The notes under the pieces: model-generated
Told to the model about the DNA's origin: nothing
The model's database searches: none
Seen by the model: the letters and a program-made list of their open reading frames with translations, nothing else
Source: Planctomycetaceae bacterium
GTDB taxonomy: Bacteria; Planctomycetota; UBA1135; GCA-002686595
NCBI GenBank assembly: GCA_011525785.1
Contig: WYBT01000026.1
Span: 186,001 to 250,000, forward strand
Reading direction: 5' to 3'
DNA length: 64,000 nt
Part shown: positions 1-9,105 of the stretch, in pieces
Numbering within the stretch: position 1 is the first letter of the stretch
Layout: each line of letters opens with the position of its first letter
Position numbers and translations under genes: made by a program

Positions 1-677
1 TCGGCGGAGTCGCAATCGGCTGGCTGCAGGCGAGCGGTTGGGATCGAGCTGCGCTCGACGCCGCCTTCGATCCGGCGAGCGGCAAGTTTCCGTGGCGTCA
101 TCACTGGCTCACGGAGGATGTGATCCACGGCGGTGGGAAGAACCTGGTGATCGCGCTCGCCGCGCTGGTTGCGCTCGTGCTGCTGGCGTCGCGCTGGAAG
201 CCGGCGCTGATCGGCTGGCGTGGATCGTTGGCGTTGTTCTTGGCGGCTCTCTTGCTCGGACCGCTCGCCACGAGCCTGGGCAAGAACCTGTCGAACGCGC
301 GCTGCCCGTGGGACCTCGAGCGCTACGGCGGATTCGCCAAGCACGAAACGAATCACGCCGAGGATGGGACCGTCGGGCGCCGCGGCTGCTTTCCGTGCGG
401 CCAGGCCTCGGCGGGTTTCGCGCTGACGGCCGGCTACTTCGCGCTGCGTCGCCGGCGCCCGCGCGTTGCGCGCGCCGCGCTGGGCCTCGGACTCGTGTAC
501 GGAACGGTCCTGGGCGTCGGGCGAGTCCTGCAGGGCGCGCACTATCCCAGCCACGTCGTCGGCACGGCGCTGGTGTGTTGGAACACGTCGCTCGTGCTGT
601 ACGTGGCGACGCTCAAGCGCGGCGAGGATCAGCGCGACAGGCTCACGCCGCCGATCGACAGTCGGCGCGCTTCGTAG
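1..677 (+). CDS. PAP2-superfamily membrane phosphatase, 5' end cut by window
   Basis: The reading frame is open from base 3 to the stop at 675-677, so the start lies upstream of the window. It encodes a hydrophobic protein of the PAP2 acid phosphatase superfamily, which removes phosphate from lipid phosphates at the membrane. Visible signs are a WRHHWLTEDVIH stretch followed by a transmembrane segment, a KNLSNARCPWDL stretch matching motif 1 (KX6RP-like), CFPCGQASAGF at the motif 2 position and GRVLQGAHYPSHVVGT at motif 3. In motif 2 the usual PSGH histidine is glutamine (codon CAG at about 400), which would remove a catalytic residue. The last 49 bases overlap the convergent gene on the other strand. 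Family assignment is good; activity is doubtful because of the substitution. Confidence 0.75.
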   Translation, partial: GGVAIGWLQASGWDRAALDAAFDPASGKFPWRHHWLTEDVIHGGGKNLVIALAALVALVLLASRWKPALIGWRGSLALFLAALLLGPLATSLGKNLSNARCPWDLERYGGFAKHETNHAEDGTVGRRGCFPCGQASAGFALTAGYFALRRRRPRVARAALGLGLVYGTVLGVGRVLQGAHYPSHVVGTALVCWNTSLVLYVATLKRGEDQRDRLTPPIDSRRAS

Positions 678-2557
678 TTCTCGTAGGCGGTCTGGAACAC
701 GGCTGTCGCGTTGTCCGCCAGCTCGCGCAGCCGGCCGTCTTCCGGCGCGGGCGCGAACTCGTCGCTCTCTCGATCCGTGCGCCGTGCGAAGGTCACGGAT
801 TGATGCAGCCCCAGCACGACGATGGCGTCATCGACCACCAAGCCCACGTCGCGATTGTGGTGAACGAACGCGCGGCCGCCGTCGGCTGGCAGGGCGAGCA
901 GGCTCTCTCCCATGAAGCTCGCTCGAGCGCTGATCCCGCACAGATCCAGCAGCGTCGGGACCAAGTCGATCTGCGAGCACAGGCGCTCGATGCGCTGACC
1001 GCGGGGCGCGACTCCGCCGCCGACGAAGAGCGCCGGGATGCGGTAGCTGCGGATCGGAATGTCCTCCGAGCCGTAGACCCGCGCGCCGTGATCGCCGACC
1101 ACCAGCACCAGCGCGGTGTCGAGCAAGCCGCTCGAGCGCAGCGTGTCGAGGTACCGACCGATGCACCAGTCCGCGTAGCGCACGGCGCCCTTGCGGCTGG
1201 GTGAGTCGGCGCTGTACCCCGGGCGCCCAGGCGGCACTCGGTACGGCTTGTGGTTGGAGACCGAGAGCAGCGTTGCGAAGAACGGCGCGTGCTTCTCGCG
1301 CTGCTCGAGCTGCCGCGCGACGAGCGCGTCGAAGATGTACTCGTCGGCCACGCCCCAGATCGTCGAGAACGCGTCCGCGGGGAAATCGGACTGCTCGACG
1401 AACTGCTCGTAGCCGTTGTCGAGCATGAACGGCTTCATCGAGTCGAAGATCCCGAAGCCGCCGTAGAAGAAGGCGGTGGCATAGCCGGCCGCGCGAAACG
1501 CGCTGGCGACGCACGCTACGTCCTGGGACTTGTCGCGCTTGACGATCGAGTCGCCCGGCAGCGGCACGAACGAGCACAGAACGCCTTCGAGTCCGCGCAC
1601 GGTGCGGTTGCCGTTGGCGATGAGGTTCGTGAGCGCGAGGCCCTCGGGCATCCAGCGGTCGAGCTCGGGAGTGCAGGGAGTCTTGGCGCGCCCCGACGAG
1701 CCGACGTAGTCCGCGCCGAGGCTCTCCTCGATCACGATCACGACCTGCTCGGGCGCGCGCCGCGGCTGCGAAGGCTTGAACTGCTTGTCCAGCGCGCCGG
1801 TCGGCGCGTCCGGAGCGAGTTGGAGGAACCGAGCTGCTCGCTCGTGCGCTTCCACCGATGGCAGCGTCCTGTAGTAGAGCTGGTAGTCCAGGCCGGCCGA
1901 CCAATACGCGCGGAAGAGCTGGACCAGGCCGTTGGCGGCGAACTCGTTGGCTTCGCGGCTGCGGAAGTTGTCGCGGGGTTGCGCGACGAGAGCGCCGAGG
2001 GCCGCGAGCAGGAACAGCAGCGAGAACGACGCGCCGCCCAGCCGAGTTCGCCAAGTCCGCGGAGCCGTGGGCGCTTCGATGGCGGGCTCGCGCGTGAACC
2101 ATGCGACCGCAACGCCTGCTGCTGCGGCCAGCGCCACGTACAGAGGCACGTTGTAGCTCTCGAAGACGTTGCCCACGACTTCGTGCGGGAACAGCACGTA
2201 GTCGACCGCGATGTTGTTGAAGCGCGCGTCGAACTCCTCGAAGTAGAAGAACTCCACGAAGGCCCCGAACACGGTCAATGTCGCGAACGTGCCTGTCAGC
2301 CACGCGCGCGGGGTGCTGCGGCGCATCCATCGTTCGCCGCCCAGCACCCACGCGGCGGCGACGGGGGTCACCAGAATCATCGACACGAGCAGGTCGTCGA
2401 CGCCGCCGCGCGCGAGCCCGACGACGAACTCGAGCGCGCTGATGCGCTCGATGAGGAACGCCGCGAGCGCGACGCGCAGCAATGCGCCAACGGCCAACAC
2501 GACGCCCACCAGAGCGCTTGCGAGCCGCACGCAGTCGCGACGCCAAAGACCTCTCAT
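629..2557 (-). CDS. LTA-synthase-like (sulfatase-fold) membrane phosphotransferase
   Basis: 642 residues. About five hydrophobic segments occupy the first 195 residues, followed by a periplasmic alkaline-phosphatase/sulfatase-fold domain (about 268-600). The metal site is visible: VVIVIEESLG near 272-281 supplies the first acidic ligand, the NGNRTVRGLEG stretch near 316-325 carries the presumed nucleophilic Thr (319), and VVGDHGARVYG supplies the later Asp-His ligands. This is the architecture of LtaS, OpgB and related enzymes that move phosphoglycerol or phosphoethanolamine groups onto envelope polymers. The substrate cannot be read from sequence. The start is the ATG at 2555-2557. The 3' end runs 49 bases into the convergent PAP2-type gene; both products would act on the envelope. 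Confidence 0.85.
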   Translation of the reverse strand: MRGLWRRDCVRLASALVGVVLAVGALLRVALAAFLIERISALEFVVGLARGGVDDLLVSMILVTPVAAAWVLGGERWMRRSTPRAWLTGTFATLTVFGAFVEFFYFEEFDARFNNIAVDYVLFPHEVVGNVFESYNVPLYVALAAAAGVAVAWFTREPAIEAPTAPRTWRTRLGGASFSLLFLLAALGALVAQPRDNFRSREANEFAANGLVQLFRAYWSAGLDYQLYYRTLPSVEAHERAARFLQLAPDAPTGALDKQFKPSQPRRAPEQVVIVIEESLGADYVGSSGRAKTPCTPELDRWMPEGLALTNLIANGNRTVRGLEGVLCSFVPLPGDSIVKRDKSQDVACVASAFRAAGYATAFFYGGFGIFDSMKPFMLDNGYEQFVEQSDFPADAFSTIWGVADEYIFDALVARQLEQREKHAPFFATLLSVSNHKPYRVPPGRPGYSADSPSRKGAVRYADWCIGRYLDTLRSSGLLDTALVLVVGDHGARVYGSEDIPIRSYRIPALFVGGGVAPRGQRIERLCSQIDLVPTLLDLCGISARASFMGESLLALPADGGRAFVHHNRDVGLVVDDAIVVLGLHQSVTFARRTDRESDEFAPAPEDGRLRELADNATAVFQTAYENYEARRLSIGGVSLSR

Positions 2558-2696
2558 GCTGTAGTCCTTTCAACGTCAGCGCAGGAGTTACAGCGCAGGG
2601 ATGCGCGCGTCGGCCCACTGCGCAGGATGGAACTCGTTGAGAGCGCGCCCTGCGCAAGCGTTGTGCCGCGGCGCTCCGCTAAACTCTCCGGTTCTC

Positions 2697-4388
2697 ATGA
2701 CTCCCACGACCACAGCCCGACACGCAGCCTTGGACTCGATTCCGACCGGACCGCAGCGCGCGCCGCGCGGGACGCAGCTCAGCTGCAAGAGCTGGGGCGC
2801 GGAAGCGGCGATGCGCATGTTGATGAACAACCTCGACCCCGAGGTGGCCGAGGATTCGGCGAACCTCGTCGTGTACGGCGGCAGCGGCAAGGCCGCGCGC
2901 GACTGGCCGAGCTTCCAGGCGATCGTGGCGACGCTGCGCCGGCTCGAGCCCGATGAGACGCTGCTCGTTCAGTCGGGCAAGCCGGTGGGAGTGTTCAAGA
3001 CCCACGTGCGCGCGCCGCGCGTGCTCATCGCCAACTCGAACCTCGTCGGCAAGTGGGCGACCTGGGAGCATTTCCGCAAGCTCGAGGCCGAGAACAAGAT
3101 GATGTACGGCCAGATGACCGCTGGCTCGTGGATCTACATCGGCACGCAGGGGATTCTGCAGGGCACGTACGAGACGTTCGCTGCGGCGGCGAACAAGCTG
3201 TTCGGCGGGACGCTCAAGCACCGTCTCGTCGTGACGGGTGGGCTCGGAGGAATGGGCGGCGCGCAGCCGCTCGCCGCGACGATGAACGAGGCGACGGCGC
3301 TGGTCGCGGAAGTCGACGCGGGACGCATCCAAAAGCGCCTGGACACGCGCTATCTCGACGTGCGCATCGACGGGATCGACAAGGCGATCGACCAGGCGCT
3401 CGCCTGGAAGCGCGAGGGCGTCGCGAAGTCGATCGGTGTGCTCTGCAACGCGACCGAGCTGCTCGCGCGCTTGATCGAGCGCAACGTCACGCCCGACGTG
3501 CTCACCGACCAGACCAGCGCGCACGATCCGCTCGGCGGCTACGTGCCGGACGGCATGGCGTACGAGGCTGCGCTCAAGCTGCGCGCGAGCGACCCGGCGC
3601 GCTACCAGCGCGAGTCGTTCCGCACGATGGTGCGCCACTGCGAGCAGATGATCGAGCTGCAGCGCCGCGGGGCCGACACCTTCGACTACGGCAACAACCT
3701 GCGCGGCCACGCCAAGGAAGCGGGCCTCTCGAACGCCTTCGATTTCGAGGGCTTCGTGCCCAAGTACATCCGGCCGCTGTTCTGCGAAGGGCTCGGGCCC
3801 TTCCGCTGGGTCGCGCTGTCGGGCGACCCCAAGGACATCGCGGTCACGGACCAGATCATCCTCGAGCTGTTCCCGCACAAGGCCTCGCTCGCGCGCTGGA
3901 TCAAGCTCGCGGGCGAACGCGTGAAGTTCCAAGGTCTGCCGGCGCGCATCTGCTGGCTCGGCTACGGCGAGCGCGCGAAGGCGGGCCTGGCCTTCAACGC
4001 GGCCGTGCGCTCGGGCCGCGTCTCGGCGCCGATCGTGATCGGGCGCGACCACCTCGACTGCGGCTCGGTGGCGAGCCCCAACCGCGAAACCGAGGCGATG
4101 AAGGACGGCACCGACGCGGTCGCCGACTGGGCCATCCTCAACGCGATGGTCAACATCGCCAGCGGCGCGTCGTGGGTGAGCTTCCACCACGGCGGCGGCG
4201 TGGGCATCGGCTACTCGCTGCACGCGGGGCAAGTCACGGTCGCCGACGGTTCGCGCGAGGCCGACGAGGCCGTGCATCGCGTGCTGACCAACGATCCGGG
4301 CATGGGCGTGATCCGCCACGTGGACGCGGGCTACGACGAAGCGATCGCGTGCGCGCGCGAGCGCGGCGTCGACGTGCCGATGGCGTAG
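2697..4388 (+). CDS. hutU: Urocanate hydratase (urocanase)
   Basis: 563 residues, the normal size for urocanase, which converts urocanate to imidazolonepropionate in histidine degradation using tightly bound NAD+ as an electrophile. The glycine-rich NAD-binding loop GGLGGMGG is at residues 181-188. The [11 protein letters not shown] segment has the conserved active-site Cys at 419, and a [15 protein letters not shown] stretch follows downstream. The frame is open further upstream, but the ATG at 2697 is preferred because the family's N-terminal body ([20 protein letters not shown]) begins about 25 residues later and the upstream codons look non-coding. No other hut gene is in the window, so the pathway must be completed elsewhere. 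It is transcribed away from the LtaS-like gene, with 139 bp between them. Confidence 0.96.
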   Translation: MTPTTTARHAALDSIPTGPQRAPRGTQLSCKSWGAEAAMRMLMNNLDPEVAEDSANLVVYGGSGKAARDWPSFQAIVATLRRLEPDETLLVQSGKPVGVFKTHVRAPRVLIANSNLVGKWATWEHFRKLEAENKMMYGQMTAGSWIYIGTQGILQGTYETFAAAANKLFGGTLKHRLVVTGGLGGMGGAQPLAATMNEATALVAEVDAGRIQKRLDTRYLDVRIDGIDKAIDQALAWKREGVAKSIGVLCNATELLARLIERNVTPDVLTDQTSAHDPLGGYVPDGMAYEAALKLRASDPARYQRESFRTMVRHCEQMIELQRRGADTFDYGNNLRGHAKEAGLSNAFDFEGFVPKYIRPLFCEGLGPFRWVALSGDPKDIAVTDQIILELFPHKASLARWIKLAGERVKFQGLPARICWLGYGERAKAGLAFNAAVRSGRVSAPIVIGRDHLDCGSVASPNRETEAMKDGTDAVADWAILNAMVNIASGASWVSFHHGGGVGIGYSLHAGQVTVADGSREADEAVHRVLTNDPGMGVIRHVDAGYDEAIACARERGVDVPMA

Positions 4389-4433
4389 ATCCCGCGGGAA
4401 TGAACGACGCCTTTGGGCGTCGACAGGAGGCGC

Positions 4434-5132
4434 ATGGCATACGCGGGGATGGCGGCCGCATTCGTGGGCCTCGTACTCGGCCTTGCGGGGCTGATCCTGC
4501 TGGCGTTGGCCGCGAGTTGGGCCTCGAAGTCGACGCTCGAGCGACTGGCGCCGGCGCGGCTGCGCTTGCTCATGCTCGCCGCGTTGGCGTTGCTCGGACT
4601 CGCGCTGTTGGGCGCAGAGTCGTGGCGCCAATTGCCTGCGGCAGAGTGGGCCGGTGCGGCGCTGCTCATGGGTCTCGCGCTCCACCTGCTCGCGAACGCT
4701 GACACTCCAGACGCCGAGCGCCGCAAGCGTCGCGCGCGATGGGCGGCGTTGACCGGAGTCGCCGCGCTCGCGCTCGCCGTCGGCGTCTTCAGCCAGCTGA
4801 GCCGGATCGAAGCGTGGTCTGCGCGTCGCGAGTTGGCGCGACTCCAGGAGCGCGCGGCGCCGCTGATCGCGCAAGTCGAGTCGTTTCGATCCCAACGCGG
4901 CCGCTGGCCGACGAGCAAGGAAGAGCTGCTCGAGCACGTCCGCCCGCACGCTATCGATGAGCTGTGCGATCTCGACTGGCGCGTGGGGGACTCAGACGTC
5001 GGCGAGCACTGCGTCGTGTTCGATCGCTCCCGCCTGCTCGACTTCGACTACTTCGTGTACGCACCGGGCGTCGCGTTCCCGGAGGACCTGCCCGCGACGC
5101 GCGTGGGCGACTGGGTCTGGTACGACGAGTGA
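4434..5132 (+). CDS. Small integral membrane protein with C-terminal soluble domain
   Basis: 232 residues from the ATG at 4434, just after an AGGAGG at 4425-4430. That spacing is only 3 nt, so the in-frame ATG at 4449 is a real alternative. The first 120 residues contain about four hydrophobic helices. The remainder is soluble, with an FRSQRGRWPTSKEELLEH stretch that resembles the pilin-like 'G.YP.S.EEL' pattern of type II secretion or DUF-type assembly proteins, but this is too little to name a family. It follows hutU by 45 bp on the same strand and may be cotranscribed. I do not recognise its function. Confidence 0.7.
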   Translation: MAYAGMAAAFVGLVLGLAGLILLALAASWASKSTLERLAPARLRLLMLAALALLGLALLGAESWRQLPAAEWAGAALLMGLALHLLANADTPDAERRKRRARWAALTGVAALALAVGVFSQLSRIEAWSARRELARLQERAAPLIAQVESFRSQRGRWPTSKEELLEHVRPHAIDELCDLDWRVGDSDVGEHCVVFDRSRLLDFDYFVYAPGVAFPEDLPATRVGDWVWYDE

Positions 5133-5380
5133 GCGCTCCGCGCCGCAAGCAGATCACGCGAGCGGCCCGGAAGGGCGCGGCTGTGCCGCCACTTCGTGCA
5201 TCGCGTGCTTCGTGCACTCCCCGCTGCTGCTCGTCGTGCGGTTCGGGGCCCGCATGCCGGAACTCGCGGCAGCGGCAGCGCCGATGCTCGCCGCGCACGA
5301 GCGCGACGGACGTCAACCAGGTTGCGTGGCGCTGCGGCGAGTGGCCTTGCCGCGACAACCTCGCGCGCTGCGGCGATCGA

Positions 5381-6112
5381 CTAGCCCGCCACGAGCTGCC
5401 AAGCTCGGCCGAACCACTCGTGCAGCGCCCAGTTGCTCTCGCGCAGCGCCTTCGAGGTCGGCAGGAAGCTCGAGAGGCGCCATTCGAGCGGCGCGCGGAA
5501 GCCGGTGGGGGCCGCGACGACGTCGAGCTTCGCGCTGCGCGCCCAGGCGACGGCCCGCGGCATGTGCCAGGCGTGCGTGACGAGGTAGGCGCGCGCGACG
5601 CCGGCATCGCGCAGCAGCGACGCTGAGTGGGCGAGGTTTTGGCGCGTGTCTGCCGAGCGGGCCTCGCTCCAGCGCACTTCGAGCCCGAAATCACGCTCGA
5701 GCGCCTCGCGCATCATCGCGGCATGCGACCGCACTCCTGCGCGCGGCGCGCCGCCCGAGACCAGCAGCGGAAGTCCGCTCGCGCGCGAGAGGCGAGCGCC
5801 GTAGCGCAGGCGCTCGAGCGTGAGCGGCCCGCAACTGGCGTCGCCGTACTCGGGCGCGTGGAGCTGCGCGTCGCCCGCCAGGACGACGATCGCGCCGCAG
5901 TCGTGGTCGAGCCGTTGCTCGTCCAGCGCGGGGAAGCTCTGCAGCGCGCCGAGCAGCAGCGCTGACACCGCCGGCGTACTGAAGAGCACGAGCAAGCCAA
6001 TCGACGCCGCGATGGCTGCGCGCGCGGCTCGCGGCCAGCGCTTGCGCGCGAGCCAGCCCCCGCCGCCGATGAGCAGCAGCGCCAGGGGCGGCATCAGCAA
6101 CGGTTCGAACAC
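5381..6112 (-). CDS. YdcF/SanA-like (DUF218) envelope protein
   Basis: 243 residues. It has two N-terminal hydrophobic segments (roughly 5-20 and 30-55) and then a DUF218 domain. Marks of the family are AIVVLAGD near residue 75, LERLRYGARL, the LLVSGGAPR segment, the SADTRQNLAHSASLL segment with the conserved acidic/Thr-x-x-Asn cluster, and YLVTHAWHMPRA near 180. DUF218 proteins (YdcF, SanA, ElyC) sit in the inner membrane and are linked to envelope integrity; the reaction is unknown. Transcribed toward the porin gene, 43 bp upstream of it in window coordinates but on the same minus strand, so the two are tandem with the porin gene first. Confidence 0.88.
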   Translation of the reverse strand: MFEPLLMPPLALLLIGGGGWLARKRWPRAARAAIAASIGLLVLFSTPAVSALLLGALQSFPALDEQRLDHDCGAIVVLAGDAQLHAPEYGDASCGPLTLERLRYGARLSRASGLPLLVSGGAPRAGVRSHAAMMREALERDFGLEVRWSEARSADTRQNLAHSASLLRDAGVARAYLVTHAWHMPRAVAWARSAKLDVVAAPTGFRAPLEWRLSSFLPTSKALRESNWALHEWFGRAWQLVAG

Positions 6113-6155
6113 GCTCCGTGTCCGCGCGGCGAGCGGCGCGCGCGCGGCCTCGAGC

Positions 6156-7301
6156 TCAGAACGAGAATTGCGCGCCGATCGTCAGCGTGCCCAGGTTCGC
6201 CAGCGGCGCGTTGCTCTCGGCGTCGGCGTACTCCAGGTGCCACTTCACGTCGTGGCCCTCGAGGTAGTGGGTCGTGCCGATGCGGTACACGTCGGTGCCG
6301 TCGTCGCGGTCGAAGTTCTCGATGCGCGCCTGCACCGAGAAGTTGTCGGACACGAGCACCGCGCCCGTCAGACCCCACGAGTACAGATCGCCCAGCCCGT
6401 CGCCCTTGTCGACCACCTCGCCGGCGAAGTACAGCGGGCGCGCCGAGACGTAGGCCTCGAGGGCCTGGGCCGAAACGTCGTCGGTCTCGGTGTCGAAGTA
6501 GAACGCGCCGCCGACCGTGACGGCGAGCTCTTCGGGGGCGTCGAACGGGCCTTCGTTGATGTGCATCCCGCCGCGGTCGCCGGTGATGTGCCACAGGCCG
6601 CGGCCGGTGAGCGCTACCGACGCGCCTTCGCGGTCGACGCCGTCCTGAACGCCGATCCAGCCCTCGAGATCGCCCAGGCGCAACTGGATCGCGCCACCGG
6701 TGGTGAACGTGTCCCAATCCTCGCCCAGGAACGAACGTTCGAAGAACAGCAGTTGGTTGTCGTCGTAGAGCGCGGATTGCAGGAACGGCGAGCGGATGCG
6801 GCCGAGCTGCAGTGCGACGTTCTCGTTGAACTCGCGGCGCGCGACCAGCTCGAACATGCGCAGATCACCGATTTCGCCGGTCAAGCCCAGATAGCCCAGA
6901 CCCGAGTGGTTCTCGCCGCGCAAGCCCATGCGCAGCCGCCAGCCCTCGACCTCGGCGTCAACCCACATGCGCGCCGCGGTGAGCGAGAGGTGTCGCAGCG
7001 ACTCGCCGTTGGTGACGTTGCGCTTGGTGTTCGAGCCCACGAAGCCGGCCTTGAGGAAGCCGCTGACGTCGACGTTCCAGCCGGCCTCGAACTCGCGGCC
7101 GAAGTCGGACAGGTCCTGCTCGAGCGCGTCGAGCCCCGCGCCGCTCTGCGTTTGGGCCGCGGGCGGCGTCTCCTGCGCCTGCGACTCTTGCTTGGCCTCG
7201 CTCGCCGGGGCTTGGGGACGGTGGAGCAAGGAAGCCGTATTCAGGTCCGACTGCGGATCCTGCGACGCAAGCGCCAGAGCGGCGAGGGCAATGGGGGTCA
7301 T
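6156..7301 (-). CDS. Outer-membrane porin, phosphate-selective porin-like
   Basis: 381 residues from the ATG at 7299-7301. The N-terminus is a short hydrophobic stretch (MTPIALAALALASQ) that can act as a signal peptide although it lacks a basic n-region. A Gln/Ala/Glu-rich linker follows, then a beta-barrel of alternating aromatic strands ending in phenylalanine (TIGAQFSF), the usual outer-membrane C-terminal signal. The strands GFLKAGFVGSNT, VALQLGRIRSPFLQSALYDD and FFERSFLGEDWDTF resemble the OprO/OprP-type porins that admit anions. Substrate preference cannot be judged. It is divergent from truD across 252 bp that must hold both promoters. The reading frame continues upstream into truD territory, but that part has shadow composition. 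Confidence 0.85.
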   Translation of the reverse strand: MTPIALAALALASQDPQSDLNTASLLHRPQAPASEAKQESQAQETPPAAQTQSGAGLDALEQDLSDFGREFEAGWNVDVSGFLKAGFVGSNTKRNVTNGESLRHLSLTAARMWVDAEVEGWRLRMGLRGENHSGLGYLGLTGEIGDLRMFELVARREFNENVALQLGRIRSPFLQSALYDDNQLLFFERSFLGEDWDTFTTGGAIQLRLGDLEGWIGVQDGVDREGASVALTGRGLWHITGDRGGMHINEGPFDAPEELAVTVGGAFYFDTETDDVSAQALEAYVSARPLYFAGEVVDKGDGLGDLYSWGLTGAVLVSDNFSVQARIENFDRDDGTDVYRIGTTHYLEGHDVKWHLEYADAESNAPLANLGTLTIGAQFSF

Positions 7302-7553
7302 CGGCGGGGGCGACGGCGGGGGCCGGTGTGGGGACAATGCGCGGACCGACGCGCTCGGGGCGGAGCAGAATACCCCTGCGCTCGGGCGGGGCCAAGCCGA
7401 GCCGGGCCGCGCTGCGAACGCACGGGATCGGGCGGCGTTGCAGGAATCCTCCGGCGCGAGGCCGCGAGAACAGCGCCGCCGCGCACGTACACTCGCGCGC
7501 TTGGCAGCCCAGTTCCTATCGCGTGCGGGCCGCCGCCCGCCCACCTGTTCTCG

Positions 7554-8852
7554 ATGACGAGCGCCTGGCCCTTCTGCACCTCGAGCGCCCCGATCGCCGG
7601 CCGCTACAAGCTCGTCCCCGAGGACTTCGTGGTCGACGAACTGCCCGCCTACGCGCCCAGCGGCGAAGGCGAGCACCTGCTCTTGCGCATCCGCAAACGC
7701 GGGCTCTCGACGCACGATGCGGTGGCGCGCATCGCGCGGGCACTGGGCCTCGCGCCGGCGCAGATCGGCGTCGCCGGCCTCAAGGACGCTCAAGGGATCA
7801 CCACGCAGTGGCTCAGCGTGCAGGGCATCGAGGCGCAGCGCGTCGAGGCCCTCAGAGAGCGCGACATCGAGCTGCTCGAACTCGCGCGCCACCGCAACAA
7901 GCTGCGCATCGGGCACCTGCGCGGCAATCGCTTCCGCATTCGACTGCGCGAAGTCGCCGCGGACGAGCGCGACAGCGTGCGCGGAGTGCTCGACGAACTC
8001 GTGCGACGCGGCGTGCCGAACTACTTCGGCGAGCAGCGCTTCGGCTTGCGCGGCGACACCTGGCGCATCGGCCGCGCGCTCCTGCTCGAGCAGTGGAGCG
8101 AGGCGCTCGCGTGGCTCTGTGGCCGGCCCGGTCCGAACGACACCGGCCGCATCCGCCGCGCGCGCGAGCTGTTCGACGCCGGCGACTTCGAAGGCGCGGC
8201 GCAGACTTGGCCCGGCGGCTTTCGCGTGTGCATCCGCGTCTGCCGCGCGCTCGCGAAGTCGGGCGGCAAGCTCGAGGCGTCGGAGTCACCGGCTGGCGGC
8301 GACGGCGCCGAACGTCGGGCGCGCCGCGCGCTCTACGCGCTCGACCACGGCCTCCTGCGCTTCTACACCTCGGCCTACCAGAGCTGGCTCTTCAACGCGC
8401 TGCTCGCGCGCCGCATCGACTCCTTCGAGCGCGTCGAGCTCGGCGACCTCGCCTGGCTGCACCGCAACGGCGCCGTGTTCCTGGTCAAGGACCTCGAGGT
8501 CGACGCGCCGCGCGCCGAACGGCTCGAGATCTCGCCCTCGGGCCCGCTGTTCGGCTCGCGCATGAGCACGCCGCAGGGCCGCGCGCTCGAGCTCGAACGC
8601 GAGGTGCTGGCGGCCGAGGGCCACGCGCTCGAGGCCTTCACGCGCCCCGGCCGCTTGCAGTGGCAAGGCGGCCGCCGCCCGCTGCGCTTCCCGCTCGCCG
8701 GAGCCGCCTTCGAGCAAGGCGACGACGAGCGCGGCGCCTTCGTCGAACTGCGCTTCGACGCGCCGCCGGGCTGCTACGCGACCAGCGTGCTGCGCGAGCT
8801 CTTCAAGCGCGACGACGTGGCGCTCTTGCCGCCGGCGGATGGCGACGACTGA
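7554..8852 (+). CDS. truD: tRNA pseudouridine(13) synthase TruD
   Basis: 432 residues. TruD isomerises U13 of certain tRNAs to pseudouridine. The hallmark AGLKDAQGITTQW contains the catalytic Asp at residue 78, and ARHRNKLRIGHLRGNRFRIR matches the conserved RNA-binding segment. NYFGEQRFG, LYALDHGLLRFYTSAYQSWLFN and the final hydrophobic strand complete the TruD fold. The ATG at 7554 gives a start right at the family's KLVPEDFVVDE segment; the long open frame upstream is antisense to the porin and is rejected. It is somewhat longer than the approximately 350-residue E. coli enzyme. Confidence 0.95.
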   Translation: MTSAWPFCTSSAPIAGRYKLVPEDFVVDELPAYAPSGEGEHLLLRIRKRGLSTHDAVARIARALGLAPAQIGVAGLKDAQGITTQWLSVQGIEAQRVEALRERDIELLELARHRNKLRIGHLRGNRFRIRLREVAADERDSVRGVLDELVRRGVPNYFGEQRFGLRGDTWRIGRALLLEQWSEALAWLCGRPGPNDTGRIRRARELFDAGDFEGAAQTWPGGFRVCIRVCRALAKSGGKLEASESPAGGDGAERRARRALYALDHGLLRFYTSAYQSWLFNALLARRIDSFERVELGDLAWLHRNGAVFLVKDLEVDAPRAERLEISPSGPLFGSRMSTPQGRALELEREVLAAEGHALEAFTRPGRLQWQGGRRPLRFPLAGAAFEQGDDERGAFVELRFDAPPGCYATSVLRELFKRDDVALLPPADGDD

Positions 8853-9105
8853 GAGTTGCGCGCGCGCCGACGCGGCGAGCGTCACCGCTCCTGGGACGGC
8901 CTGCGCCGAGTGCGAGAATTTTCGTGACGACCGAAGACCCTTGACGTCGCGTGCGGAGCGTTGACTTCCCAGTCGCTCACGCTCCGGCGCTCGCCGCGAG
9001 GCGCTTGACGTGCGGCGACTGGCAACGCTCGCGGCCTGGCCGCGTCTGGTCTTCCCCCTCACGGATCGCGGCGCTGCTCCGGCAGCAGAAGTCGACTCGT
9101 CCTCC

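Noticed and set aside
2679..4949. 756-residue open frame on the minus strand opposite urocanase
   Set aside because: Arg/Ala/His-rich shadow of hutU; no family motif or start context.
5820..7553. Long open frame upstream of truD in the same frame
   Set aside because: It is antisense to the YdcF and porin genes and has shadow composition; the TruD fold begins at 7554.
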